Source: Lathyrus oleraceus (Eukaryota; Streptophyta; Magnoliopsida; Fabales; Fabaceae). Taken from it: a DNA stretch of 64,000 nt. Below, piece by piece: positions 47,358 through 60,362 of this stretch. Below the pieces are notes generated by a model. That model had not been told where the DNA came from, made no database searches, and worked only from the letters and a program-made list of their open reading frames with translations. A program made the translations under genes and the position numbers. Location of the stretch: positions 182,932,973 to 182,996,972 of the forward strand of contig NC_066582.1 of assembly GCF_024323335.1 (NCBI RefSeq), in the 5' to 3' direction. Numbering within the stretch: the first letter of the stretch is position 1; each line of letters opens with the position of its first letter.

Positions 47358-48237
47358 TGTTTACTGTGGAAATTGGTAAACAACCGCTGGTCCTCCCTAG
47401 GCCTTAAAACTAAGGGTTACGTGCAAGATCGACTAGTTGATCCTAAGACATGTGCTAGTGCAAGTGTGGCTTATTCAATTCGACATCACAACTTTGTGAG
47501 GAACGACTCCTGACAAAGTATTGAACAAGCGCAGGTTTTTTCCACACGAAAGGTTTAAATGATGCTATAGCCTATGGGTGACTCGTGACCGACAACACTA
47601 CAACATTCAAAAGACGTACACGATGAACACGCTTTTGGTGAACTCTATTATCGTAATAGAATCAATGTTGACAACGTAGACGACAACGTAAAGTGATAAC
47701 TCAAAAGTAAATGAAATTAAAATAAAATGTTCAACGGGAACAATTGAAAAGTAAGGAAGTTGCATTGAAATAAATGTGGTGATTCACGTACATAACACTC
47801 TTAAAACTCTTGCTTCCTCGCGCTGAGAATGAGAAGTTTTTTACAAGTGGTTTTAGTACAAGGTGAACACCCCGAGCCCCTCGTGGGATATCCTATTTAT
47901 ACTAAATTAAAGAAACTGCCTACAGGCCAAAAACTTCTAAAAAATAGCAAACGTCGTGCCACACGATCTGCAAACTGCTCTATACACGTTCTGCAAACCG
48001 CTTCACATTCTGGCGCCTAGTCTTCTTGTAACTGCTAGTCATTTTCAATTTCAAACTTCTCCCGCCAAGGTATTTAGGTCGACCCTGTCTTCTATGTGTT
48101 TGACACAACTAGAAATTCCTTAAGTCCCAGTCTTCAGTTCAGTCGACATAATGCATTTTCGACCAACATGATTCTTTTGTCGGTTTCGTCTCTTAGTGAC
48201 TTATGTTTTTCTCAACTCTTGCTTTATCTTAGGCACA
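47358..48237 (-). repeat. Gypsy 5' LTR
   Basis: Its PBS-side end is fixed by the match with the 24102-24197 remnant. The outer end is placed at GGCACA (48232-48237), giving TGT...ACA termini and about 880 bp. A TATA-like TATAAATAGG on the - strand near 47890-47900 fits a promoter. The outer border is uncertain because no target duplication is visible. Confidence 0.7.
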
Positions 48238-48239
48238 TC

Positions 48240-48862
48240 CCCACCCCTTATCTTTTCTGATGGTTCTGAGGTGAGGCAGGTCTTAGATGCCATTATGACG
48301 GAGGCACGGAAGGCGCTAATGTACCGGAGACAGTGTTAGAGGATGGGGGTTAGAGGAGCCCGATGAGCTCTAGTCCGGCATGCATAATAGTTGATCATAT
48401 TTATACTTTGAATTTATTATCGATTGTATTTTATTTTGAGTTATTTCAACTTCATTGTGTATCAGCTGATGACTTATTTTCACCATTTGAATTTATATAT
48501 GTCATTTTTTGCTTATCGATTGTATGATTTACTGCTCATCACATAATAAAGACCTTAACAGTTATAAATCGTTCATCTGAGTAACCATAAAATTAACTTG
48601 CACTATTTTGATTGTTTACGGCGATGCATCTCCGTAAACCCTAAACAGAAATGCATTTCCGGAATAATAAATGTGTAAAATGAGTCTTTCAAAGAGGGAT
48701 GTATGGAGTGTGTTTTGAAATATTACAGAGATGCATCTCCAGATCAGTTAACGTTTTGACTTAAGACAAAGTGCGTCGGAGATGCATCTTCAGAATCTAA
48801 AGGACATTTTAGATTTTCCATAAGGTGTTCTTCCACCTCATAGGATAGGATAAGAAATTCCC
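48240..48862 (+). mobile_element. Right part of the MULE-like transposon with PMD tail and TIR
   Basis: Starts with the PMD-type tail (to a TAG at about 48338), then noncoding sequence and the right inverted repeat. GATGCATC boxes lie at 48620-48633, 48647-48660, 48727-48740 and 48778-48791. Confidence 0.6.
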
Positions 48863-49500
48863 AAAATGTTTTTGGATTTCAATCTTCGGACTATCCTTAA
48901 AACAACATTGTCTTTATGTTTTACTTGTGTATGTTAAAAAAATATTGTCACCCTTTGCATAGTATTTTATGCATTGCTTGGGTATTTATTTTAAAACAAT
49001 GGGGTGAATCTGAATTTCAAAATTTGGACAAACCCCTGGACAACATTATGAACCTCTTTATAGTAATTAGGAAGAAATTTTCATATCATTTGAAAACCAT
49101 ACATTATTTACACAATAAATCATAAACATAAGTAAGTCATAACTAAGAGCAAATTTTCATAACTCATTCGTAAACCATACACCAGTCATTCATAAAATAC
49201 AACTAACCATACAAATTTTCAAAATATTTACATAATACAACTATTGTGTATATCTAACACCATTATTCCTTCTCTACCTCATATATTGCAATGCATGTTG
49301 TGTCTCTGTTAAGATTTATGTAGAATGACCTTATCAGGAGTGCCTTCCTAAAACTCTCTTCTAGTTATGACCTCTCTCCCAATGGATATAAAACTTCTTA
49401 AGATTTGAAGATAAAACACTCTTGAAAAACAATAAAAGGCACCAAATGGATACCAAACTTCTTAAGATTTGAAGATAAAACACTCTTGAAAAACAATTAG
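48863..49500. other. AT-rich spacer, no gene seen
   Basis: Includes a short direct repeat around AACTTCTTAAGATTTGAAGA at about 49389 and 49457. No coding signal. Confidence 0.55.
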
Positions 49501-49502
49501 AA

Positions 49503-50740
49503 TGCCATGATCAACTATCTTAACCCTGAAGATTGGATTGAAATCGTGTCAAAAATTAGGCAAAAGGTTGTTAGACATTTCAGTGATATTTGTAGAGAAT
49601 TGAATGTTGATAGACCACGTATTGAGAGTGTCGTCTTCCACTCTCTTTCAAAAGATAATAATCTTGTTTTGATGGTCCATTATAGTCTCTAAGAGTTAGA
49701 TTGTGTTGTGTCCAATTGTAATGATAATAGGAGTTCAAATTCTGATGACTTCAATTTTTCTTTCTTCAAAAGGTTCTGCAATCTTAGAGTTTATTTAGGG
49801 GTCATGTTTGATCAATTTCACTGCTTTTCATCTCTAACTTGTAGTTTTTCATCCTACTTTGGATTTGATAGCTGTTAAGAGTCCCACACCGGGCAATATA
49901 TGATCTGAACATGTCTTTATAAGTGAGGGCAATCCTCATCTTACAAATCGATTTTGTAGGGTTGAGTTAGGCCCAACCACATTTCTTAACATGTCCAGTC
50001 CTTAGCGTGAGGGTGTGTGTTAAGAGTCCCACATCGGACAATATATGGCCTGAACATGTCTTTATAAGTGAGGGCAATCCTCACCTTATATGTCGATTTT
50101 GTAGGGTAGTTAGGCCCAACCACATTTCTTAACGATACCCAATATTAAATCTCCTTAGCATTTGGGAAAATTTAGGTTAATTTCTTTAGTGATGTCTTTC
50201 TATAAGCCAGAGACTTGTGATAGTGATAGAGAAACTCATCTCCCTTAATCAATCAGTTTTTCTTAAAAGGGAAATGCTTGTGGATGGAGTGATGGTTGTC
50301 AATGAGGTGATAGACTTGACCAAGATGAATTTAGAGAAAACATATGATTCGCCTAGTTAGAGCTTTCTGGATTATATGCTAATCACATTCGATTTATTGA
50401 GAAGTGGAAGGCTTGGATGAAAGCTTGTGTGTTCGTTGGTAACCTTGTGTTGGTTAATGGATGTCCAACTCAAGATATTAGCATCCAAAGAGACTTGAAG
50501 CAAGGGGATCTACTAACTCCTTTCTTTTTCTTGCTTATGGAATAGGGGCTAAACAGCTTAGTTGCTAGGATTTGGAAGATTGGTCTTTACTCAGAGTTTA
50601 GGATGTAATCATCTGATTTTGTGGTATCTCATCTTGATTTTGCGGATGATATACTTTTTGTGGCAAATCCTACTCTTGTAAATCTGTGGAGTATTAAGGA
50701 GATCTTAAGAGAATTTGAGTAGGCAGGTAACCATCATAGT
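49503..50740 (+). pseudogene. LINE (L1-type) reverse-transcriptase relic
   Basis: Frames with many stops. RT landmarks include RDLKQGDLLTPFFFLL, then FADDILFVANPTL, the FADD form of the RT active site seen in plant L1 elements. The first part (49503-49872) and the second (50140-50740) are separated by the TRIM-like element. The second part also has numerous stops (for example in the stretch before LDYMLITFDLLRSGRLG). Confidence 0.82.
49873..50134 (+). mobile_element. Miniature LTR element (TRIM-like), 262 bp
   Basis: Two LTRs of 119 and 117 bp (49873-49991 and 50018-50134) start TGTTAAGAGTCCCAC and end TTCTTAAC(A/G), separated by only 26 bp. Imperfect target copies ATAGC/ATACC flank it (49868-49872, 50135-50139). 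Each LTR has TTTATAAGTGAGGGCAATCC, a TATA-like core. It has no coding capacity. Confidence 0.88.
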
Positions 50741-51503
50741 TGAGGCATGACAAAACCATCATATTAGTACTGCCTTCAAATTTTAGTTCAACCACTCGAT
50801 CGTTTCGAGTTAGAGTTCGGGATCTCAATGCACATTCAATAGAAACATTGATTATGAAGAAAATCAACTAGTATCATAATATACAGTTATTTTGGAAAAT
50901 ACTTCATCTGTACAACAACTCAACAACAGACTCTTACGCTACACTAATCACAGTTTACAAAATTTGTTTAAAAGAAAACTACATATCTAACATTGAACAG
51001 CTTCGGCGCATCTATATGTATATTCTAATATATGCAAGAGAACAACATTTTCTCTTTCAACCTTCTAAAATCAATTCTTTCCTCTGATATTGTCAATGTC
51101 AGGATACGCCTATTGTGTGTATAACCTATAGAGAGCCAAGACAGCTTTCTCCATCAGCCAAATTGTATCTCAGCAAAATTTCCCTGACAAGTTACAAAAA
51201 ACACATGCAATTTACATCATGCCTGCATGGATACTACAGATTATAAGAATAGTTTTACAAAAAACGTACAACCAGCATTTTGATTAGCGTTTTTGCAATC
51301 TATAGAAACATATTTTGTTGAGTTGGGCTGTCTTGGATGTCAAACAAATTTATGGACATTGTAAACTCAATATACAATTATAATAGGCATGAGAAACAAC
51401 AAGGTAGCGATTACCTGTAACTATCCGTATCTTGTCAAGCCATGATGAAAAAATGCGGTCAGCATTCAAAGAGACATTAATGCCCCTTTATATGAGCTCA
51501 ACA
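50741..51503 (-). other. 3' flank and probable 3' UTR of the kinesin gene
   Basis: Downstream of the kinesin stop. No gene seen. A probable 3' UTR occupies the part nearest 51503; the polyadenylation site is not placed. Confidence 0.55.
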
Positions 51504-54500
51504 TCACGCAACATTAATCAAAGCTTGTCCTCGAGGCCTTGATTTCATGATTGTTTCATCACTGTGTTTGATCAATTCTGAGAGTTTCCAGGGCTTCTGC
51601 CACTTCCATTTAAACTGTAGCAGCCATTGATGATGACTTCTCTTCCACCTCCAAAGTTTTCCGGCTTGTCCTATAGCTGCTAGTCTCTTCATTGACAATT
51701 CTCCAATAGGTATCATCTGAAAATAAAATCATTACTACTAACTTGAAAACAAAAAATGGGCATCAAAGATTACAGATTGAAGCAGGGATATACCTTCCGT
51801 CCGTCATCTATAAATGTAACTGACTCCCTCACTGACCCGTTAACAACTCCAGGGGTGAATTTGAGTTGTTTTGGCGCAGGAAGCGACATTGGGGACAACG
51901 GACCACTCATTTCATCCGCAAGGTGTTTCAAGGACCGTGAGCTTTCCTGTAAGTTTGAATAAGGAACATGCTATTATATAAATGAATGAATGAGAGACAT
52001 TATATTTTGAGTTATGCAAATTTAGGAGTTGAAACATTTAGCTACAAATTGCTGATAAAAATGAGTAAAATCTCACCGACGGTGGCGTATGCAATGTGAT
52101 GGCAACTGCTTGTTCACCAATCGCTTTCTCTTTTTCAAGTTCCTTTCTCTGCGCTTCACTTTGTTGTAGTAGTGTTACAAGCTCATTAAGTTTCTCTTTT
52201 AAGTCCTTCAGTTCCATATTCTTTTCCCACAATTGACACCTGTTATAGATGATGCGAACTCCCATTGTTTAGAATAGGAAACAAAAAGCCTCCAGATAGA
52301 CAGTTACTTTTTCCATGAACCACTTTGAAAAGTTCATATCTTGTAATTGAAAACTATATCTATTCTATATTTAATTATATATATTAGTACAGAAAAGCTT
52401 AATCAGATTCTTGGAAGACGGATAGCACCTTGCTTCTGCGGTAGCATTGAACAAATACGGAAGCACATTTTTTGCCTCTCCCATTGAGCGTAACTGATTC
52501 CATCGTCCACGGTTATTTAATGCACGTTCCCTTTCTTCTGCCTCGGTAAGTTGTGAAGTCATTGCTTTCAAAGCCGCTGACGACGTGCCCAGCATGTTTT
52601 CAAGAGAAGTTATTCTTGCAGCTTTTGCATCTGGTGACATGGATAACAGTCTAACAAATGGGGAACAAGGTATAAATTTAAGTTAGATAAATAATGATTT
52701 AAACCAAAATAGAAGTATAAAGACATCCTGCATCCAAAGATTCACGAAAAGTTTCTACCGTGAATATCGACTGTTTCCTGTGGGGATACACTGCCTATCT
52801 GAAAGCTGATCCACTTGTTTCAGAAAAGCCAATTCTCCTTCCAGTGCAGCATGACTAAATATAATATTCAAATCATAAATGGTAAAGTGAAAATATGGTT
52901 TTGGAATGCGATTACTCGAGGAAAAAAAATTGTGATCACATACACTTGGTTTTGTTCATCAAATTCAGCACGGACTTCATGCACATGTACCATTACCTCC
53001 AGCTCCTGATCAAGCCACCTCTGGAGGGATTTTTCACTAATCTGGACATAAAGTTAGATTAAAATTGTTTTATATAGTGCTAAACATACCAAGCTAAATT
53101 GTTTTGTTAAAACGTTTTTGTCGCCTCTTAATTTGTCAAATTGTATAAAACACAAGCTAAGTATAGCTCATTACCTGCCCAGGCTGTAGATGTCCATTTG
53201 AATAAACTGAAAGGGACAAACAATAGTTAGTAAACTCAAGTATGTAGCAAACGGAAACACAACCACTTGAAGTTCTACCAGAATGGTCGCGCGGAGAAGA
53301 TTTGCGAGCTTCTAACAATTCCTTTAGCCTTTTGGTAGCCATTGTTGCTTCCTCTGTCTTTCTATGAAGAACCTGCAAATAAAAATTGAGTGACATTAGC
53401 TTTTGTAAAATCCTTAATTGCGAGATGTGAAAATGAGAATCCTAGTTCTATGTGTATGGTTTCTATTATCTATCTACATCATTCTAATATAACAATCACA
53501 CGGTTATTTCTCGCCTTATTTAGATCCAATTCATGTGAAAAGGCCAGGTAAAAGACAAGAATGAAGGTAGAAATATCTTCACAACAAAATGAGCACAGAA
53601 AACAACAAACTTTCTATCTTTAACTCACCAGTTTCTGGCGTTGGTTTAGAGCCTCAAGTTTATGCCTTTCATACTCATTCCTTCTTCCCTCCTTTTTTAA
53701 CTGTTTAAAGTTATAACCAACCAGATTTAACAAGAGTTGTATGATAAAAGCACACAAATAAACCAATGTTTAAATATAACCACATCATAATTAATTTGGT
53801 GTACAACACAACTGCAAATCTACAAAATTTCTTATAGATAGTTTTAATAATGTGTGGTTGGGCCTAATTCAACCCTAAAACACCGGCTTGCAAGGTGAGG
53901 ATTGCCCCCATTTATAACTCAACCATACAAAACCGATTTGCAAGGTGAGGATTATCCCCATTTATAAGCACATGTTCAGGCTATTGTGCGACGTGGGACT
54001 CTTTCAACATATAGGATCAATTGTTTCTAATAACATGTCAAGAACCAACTATTCCAAATGAACTATGTTATGCATGAAAATCCATTAATTGTTTTATATC
54101 TCACAATATTCATTTCAACTTTTAACACAATAAGCAGTCATGGATTCTTTTATTTGATGGGTAAGGAGCACATAAATACTTGAAACACAACACTGATTAT
54201 AAATCCAGGATGCCACACGCTCAGACAAAATGTGGAATTTGGAAGGTATAACCATTCATTCAAAACTGATCACAGTTAGGAAATTTACAATTCCTCTAAA
54301 TTTTTTAAACTAGAAAACACAGTTATCATGATATCTTTAAAAAAGCAAGTAAACCACCTGGAGTAACTCCTTTTCACGGGAAGTTTTCCATTGTCGAAAT
54401 TGTTCTGCCTCTTGTTTTATTTTATGCTGCAACTGAACCTGCAATATATATGAGCACAAATGTCAGATATGAATATTAAATAAAAAATAAAAATAATAAT

Positions 54501-57500
54501 CATAATAATTAGCACACCTTTTGAGCCTTGATATACTGTATCTCAGCTTGCAGTCTTTTGGCAGCTTCTTCACTCTTTTCCTTTTGCTTTAGTAGCTGCA
54601 CCTGGTTTTCTTGTTTCTTCTTGAGCTCTAAAATCTGAGTTTCAACATTTAAAAAATAAATATAAAATGAAAGGAAAAACATTGGTGAAGAATGATAACC
54701 GAGAGACTTAAGAATGACATCAATGTAAGTCAAAGTTCACCTGTGCTTCCAATGCTTTCAATTTTTGGCCACGAACATCATGTGTTTTATGTGCCAATCC
54801 ATTTGAATTAACTGCAAGATTCTCTACTTCATGCAATAACCGATCCCTTTCTTGCTGTCGTTATCAGTCCGAAATATGTCAATACGTAAAAATAGATACT
54901 TTTTGTGCAACGCTGATAGCTATTTTAAATTAAAATATGTCCAGTTTTACCTGGACTTTTCTTTTCTCTTCCTCGAGTTCCATCATTTTCTTTCCAAAGT
55001 GCTGCCTGAGTGCTTCAGTATCAACTCCCACAAGCTTCATCTCCGTCTGCAAGGAAAAGTGAGCATAAGTTCATATACACTGATAAGGTTAAAATTTAAT
55101 CACTAAGCTTTATTAAACAAAAAATAGATTAATGTTCACCAATATAAGAAACACCTTAAATTCAACACTGAATTTACAAATATATATACATTAGATCACT
55201 AGTATATATGAATTTAAAACAAATCATGAAATGAAACCTCTTTCTGCTCCAATTGCTTATTTAACTCGTGCATTTCTTTATCCATGGTATTTAGCAGCAG
55301 TGTATGCTCCAATTCTTTTTCTACTTCATCAGCTTCCTTTGAAACCTCACCTACAAAAAGAAGGTAAAAGAGAGATTGCGTGAATGTTTAAGATGAATTC
55401 AATGTCTCAAACACATAATATAACAACCAAACGGCAAACCATTGTTTATCCGGGTAATCTTTAGATTATAGTGCCCGTCTAATATGAATTCACACATTCC
55501 ATAAATGTAGATGTAAAACCCCTAGGTTCTAAATTCCTATATATCAAAATAAAATTATAAACTCAACCAGGATCTTACAGATTAAATGTCTACCTGACAT
55601 GCTTCCCGCCATTAGATGGTCAGTTAATTCCGAGCTTGCAAAGTGTCTCTCAAGCCCGTTATTTTTCATGAGATGAATATGTCCATCCTAGGAAAAGAAA
55701 AAATAACAAAATTCCCAAGGAAAAAGATAAGGTGCATTAGATGCTCTGATTATGTCAATGATTTTTCTTAAAACAACAGGAAGAAAAAATAACAGACAAA
55801 TATTTGAAATTTTTTCCAATTCACATACTGTTTCGTGAATATCACATCTTTCTGCTAAAGAAGATCTACTGCGATATTTATGAAGCTCTCGACAGAGTTC
55901 CTCATTAGTTTCCTCAAGCCAAGCAATCTTTTCTTTAAGAACCTATACAAGAATAGCAGCATCATGCTATATATTAAACTAATTTCATCTCATGATAATC
56001 CAAAATGTAAATCTCAGTTAGGAACACAATAAGTACCTGCACTTCAACTGAACCACCTCCTCGAGAACAGAGCTCAGCCTGCAAGTACTTTAACTGCTGG
56101 CGCATTTGCTGCATCTCATTGGATAGCAAATCTCGATTAGCCTGTAAAATTAATTAACAATAAAGATTGTAACACGTGGAATTTGACCAAAATGAATCTC
56201 CCAACTTCCTAAGGTAAAGAATGGGACAAGAACTTGAAGTTACAAAGAATCATGAAAACTTACAACAGGCTTATTTTGAATGTTACGTGCACGGTTTGCA
56301 TACTTAAGGGTATTAAGAGTTTCCTCAGTATTGATGTCAGCAGGGCTAATGCAAGCTGAAAAAGGGAACCAGTTGGTGATTGAAAAGCATGAACAAATTT
56401 TATTTTGATTAAGAAAACAAACTAATTTTATTTTGATTAAGGAAACAGTATTGTAAATATATCTATATCTGGAAATAATTCAATGACTATATTGGAATCG
56501 TAGTACATTATTTAATAACTATGTTTCATCAGATAGAATCCAAAGCCAACAAATGTTTTACCCTGATCAGCAACAAAGTTGACAGAAATGTCTGACATTA
56601 GAACCTTGTCTTTTAAGTTGCATGAAGAATATTTGGCCAAATTTCATCTTGTTTTAGTGGGCCTATCTAATGTTTTGTCAAATTATTGCTCAACCAACAT
56701 CTATGTGAACAAAAAAAGATGTGCTTATTTAGTGTATTTTTCTACATGAGCAATTTTACTTTTTTTTAACTGTGTTCTTATTACGTCCAAAATACAGCAT
56801 ACAGATTGTCAAAAAGGGAAGTTTTCATTAAATATAAGAAGAAAAATGAAAACACTAAATTATTTTGCGGAAAGCATTAGGAAGAAACCCTATCATGAAA
56901 ATGCTTAACTGTTTTTAGCTAGGACTCAACTTTCAAAAGTAGTATTTACCTATCATGACAGTTTTGCTGTTTCCTCCAAGTGAATCCTGCAACAAGGACA
57001 CGTAACTCTTGATCAAGAGAATTTTAGAGACTGATATTCTGATACCGAGAAACTAAGAATAGAAGTAAAATAAAAATCACGCAGTTTTTAATGTTGTGAT
57101 TTGTTTAGGACATCAAGCCCCTCGATCTTACAAGAGACCACTCCATTTGATATAACCAAAATGTTAACTCTAACCTGTAAAAGTCGAGTGAGTTTGCTAT
57201 CGCGATAAGGGACATGTACACCCTCCTTTCGTTTTTTCTCATCCCCCAGTGCACTTATGACATTACCAAGCGCAAGAAGACCTCTATTGATGTGTATACC
57301 TTTTGACAAGGAAAAAAAAAAGACAATGTCACTGAAATATTTGTCATCATCATTATCAATTAAAGAACTGATGCTCAAAAATATTTTGAAACAAATGTGT
57401 TCTGAGTATTCAGGTTAATCAGTCTTGGAAACCTTCTTTTAAACGAAGACCATCAGAACCAGTTCTTTTAGCTCGTTCTGATCCAGCTAGATCTACCAAA

Positions 57501-60362
57501 TGGAGCTTTGCTGAAAGGTATTCTTCTCCCATATCCTCATCCGAAGTGTCATTGCAGGAAGAAAATAAATGGAGTTTGCGCATCTGTTCTAACGTGATTG
57601 TGAAGATGGCATGTGACCGACTAATACAAGCAAAAGTAGAACCACATATTATTGGATTATAAATATCAAATCTAGCAGAATCCATACAAATAACACTCCT
57701 CCATCAGTCAAATTTTTGCATGAGTTTAGAATCAAATGGAAATTACAATAAGATTTAAAATTGCCCCTCTTCAAAGAACTCCAACCAAATTACTGATTAT
57801 TGACCAAATTACTGATTATTGACCACCCATAAGACAAAATAAGGAAAAGAAAATTCTACTCTCTTTAATGAGGTTGGTTCATGTTAGTTCTACCTCCAAT
57901 TGAAGTACTTCCATTTAGAAAACATCATCTAAATTTCCAATATGAAGGATTATTTTTCATTAGCCGTTTTTATACTTGGTAAGAGTAAGAACCCATTGTG
58001 TACCTGGATTGGTTGTTCATGTTTGTACTTCCTGTTGCTCTATTTAATGAACCTCGATCCAAGTAAGCAGCCATCTCCTGTAATGTACTTACAGAAACTT
58101 CAGTTGACCCTGCCAGTGTTATTACTCCACTTGATGATTCGCGAATTTGTATCGGTGGTTTCCCAGGAATGGTTACTTTTCCAGAATGGCCATTAGAGCT
58201 AGAGTTATCTGATTTTCCCATTGATACCATGTCCAACAAGTCCCTTACCTCTTCCTTCAAAATCTTGAAAAATAAATGCACAATTTGTTAGTGAGTTATC
58301 TTTGCAAAATAAATAGCTCTTTGAATATATACAAAATTTCAGGTTCAATTTGTTTCTCTCAATTACACTTATCTTTTCTGCGTGCTACGTGTCATGTGTC
58401 TGTGCATCGTTATCTTCTTCCTTAACACAATTAAGTCCTTGAAAAGAATAATAGTTCATGATAAAATTTCTTTTATGTAAGAAAAGCAATGCCACACTCT
58501 GAGAGACAATTTTCACATAGTTTTGAGATAAAACACCTTTTGAATGAACATACATGATGTAACAGTTCTAGATTCAGAATAAAATGTAGCGAAGAAGTGT
58601 GCTTATGCCCACTGACATGCGGTATAACAAATATACCTCAATGAAGGAAACATGCAACTGAAATTCCGTTTGATGCTTTAGAGTTTCAATCTTGTTGAAC
58701 AAGGCATTCATAACCTGAGGAATCAATCCAATCCCGGTATTGTCATTGCAGGCAGTTCCCATGGTATACGTTTTCCCGGATCCTGTCTGCAACAAATAGG
58801 AGCTTTTAATAAAAAAATATGAATTGAATTTCAAATGTGCTTCAAATGAAAATATGGATTGAATTATCTTTTTCAACTTTGGGTACATAACATGCACTAT
58901 GGACCTAACCTGACCATAAGCAAGCACAGTAGCATTGTATCCTTGAAATAAGCCATCAACCAATGGAGCAACGCATTCCTCAAACATCTCAGATGAAGGA
59001 GATCCACCATTTCCATAAACATGGTCAAATGTAAAGGAATGAGACCCTATTTGAACCTGATCAATGAAATGCTATGAGATTCTCAGGAATTGATACCATA
59101 ATGCAAATTATAACTTATAAAGGTCACTCTAACTGTTCCATATATAATCATTGAAATGTTATCAGAAATTTTAAGTACATATTTACATTTAGCAAACTAA
59201 GTGATTTTTTTTTCACCGCTACTATCCGATCCGATCCACTGGACTGACTAATCTGATTCGGAGGTCAATTTTGACATCAAGTGGTTTCAGTCTCTCCCGA
59301 TCGCAGTTGCGAGAGATTGAACCGTAGTCCTCACTACCAATTTCAAAGTCATCACACACCGACTAGTGATTTTTTATTTAGTCAAAACAAAACAGGATTT
59401 ATTATAAGAATTAAAAAAAAACCTGGATGAGGGTATTTGAAAATAACGTTTAGAGGAAAACGTGTCATCAACCCTAACACACTGACACAACTCATGACAA
59501 AGAACATATTGAAAAATAAGTTAGAAATAATTTTTACTCTATCCATACCAAAATAACTCATCCTACCAAAACATTTTTATCACAAAATGATTAATTTAAT
59601 TTAATTCAATTTAAAGTAAAATATTTTTTTTTTCTAATTGTATCATCTATCTAATTAATATCACGTGCATAAGAAAAGATAATAAGAATATAATAAAAAA
59701 AATAATAAATGTTATATTAACATTATAGTCAAACAATTAATTTTTCATGAAGAAAAAAAGTAGTTTTTTTACTAGCAGTAGGAAGTCCTTGTACTTTCCA
59801 TCAGCAACGGTATCAAATGAATAAAAAAAGTAAATCAGTAAAATTATGCTGAACAGAAAAATCAACAAACTTGGAAGTTTAATTAATAGTGCAAGGTTTT
59901 TTTTACTCAAACTTTAAGCACGACCTATGAAATTGAATTTCTGATTATTATTACTATTATTATTAGTACTCCGTATTATTTAACATTGCAATTTAAATAG
60001 TAGATTTGCATTGTTGTAAATAAAGAAGCGAGAAATTATCCAGAAATGAACTTTTTTGCAAACCGACAATTAGGTAATGATAATTAAGCAAACCCGACCC
60101 TAAAAAACACTGGGCACTCAATTAATTAATGAACTATTAGCTAAACGACAAAAATAATAATAACAACCATAACAATATTTTAGTAATAAATTATTTTGAA
60201 AACAGAAAGAAAAAAAGATGAAGAAGAAGAAGAAGTGAATAGTACCTGAGGCTTTCCAGGGTTCACAGAAACACATTGAGTGCAACCTTGTTGACGTTCA
60301 TCAGCAATGAGTGGACGAATGTGAAGAGCGACTTTAACGGAACAATTCTCCGATGGTTCCAT
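51504..60362 (-). CDS. KIN4A: Kinesin-4 motor protein (FRA1/KIN-4A-like)
   Basis: 25 exons, all with GT-AG borders, joining to 3,093 nt (1,030 aa). Exons from the 5' end: 60362-60246, 59056-58910, 58786-58637, 58263-58004, 57620-57433, 57299-57175, 56986-56950, 56355-56264, 56141-56037, 55942-55829, 55687-55594, 55350-55238, 55046-54951, 54854-54741, 54634-54518, 54438-54358, 53700-53629, 53372-53279, 53206-53175, 53041-52944, 52854-52759, 52650-52429, 52239-52077, 51946-51794, 51716-51504. The N-terminal motor domain (about 9-365) has the P-loop GQTGSGKT (87-94), switch I NNQSSRSH and switch II DLAGSE (268-273). A long coiled coil follows, and a basic C-terminal [10 protein letters not shown] block is typical of FRA1. 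The family is a plus-end microtubule motor involved in cortical microtubule-guided cell-wall deposition. Length and tail match KIN-4A (about 1,030 aa); KIN-4C is the alternative. Confidence 0.93.
53849..54009 (-). mobile_element. TRIM-type LTR in kinesin intron 16
   Basis: On the - strand begins TGTTGAAAGAGTCCCACG and ends near ...CAACCACA, in the same family as the LTRs at 49873-50134. About 60 bp around TTATAAATGGGG(A/G)(C/T)AATCC is duplicated within it. No second LTR nearby, so a solo or degenerate copy in the intron between 53701 and 54357. Confidence 0.75.

Larger units (their letters stand above)
24102..48237 (-). mobile_element. Ty3/gypsy Tat-lineage element, truncated and interrupted
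   Basis: Coding order on the - strand: gag (47311-45739), linker (45429-44546), protease (44530-44145), a solo-LTR insertion with the Ogre element, RT and two RNase H domains (27334-24953), integrase (24911-24200). The 5' LTR is 47358 to about 48237. The 3' LTR is reduced to 96 bp (24102-24197) fused into the integrase. Without the inserts it is about 7.6 kb. The archaeal-type second RNase H marks the Tat lineage. It has multiple frameshifts and stops. No target duplication is visible, so its flanks were probably rearranged. Confidence 0.88.
23633..48862. mobile_element. TIR-type (MULE-like) DNA transposon, split by nested retroelements
   Basis: The outer ends are inverted copies. From 23633 the sequence reads GGGATTTCTTA, and the complement of the right end at 48862 reads GGGAATTTCTTA. 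Similarity continues inward for about 150 bp and includes palindromic GGAGATGCATCTCC boxes. Inside the left end, 23929-24096 reads as a PMD-transposon protein tail (stretches such as MFDDYLSRLVLEE and SGDPPRPTHQE) with one stop. Inside the right end, 48240-48335 continues the same protein type (FSDGSEVRQVLDAIMTEA, then RKALMYRRQ). About 30 residues expected between the parts are absent, and no clean target duplication was found at either end. Confidence 0.62.

Noticed and set aside
24097..48242. Possible target duplication for the outer gypsy element
   Set aside because: The left ATACT has no match at the right border (TCCCC or CATCC); borders were likely rearranged.
23624..48871. 9-bp target duplication for the MULE-like element
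   Set aside because: The flanking 9-mers differ at about half the positions; not convincing.
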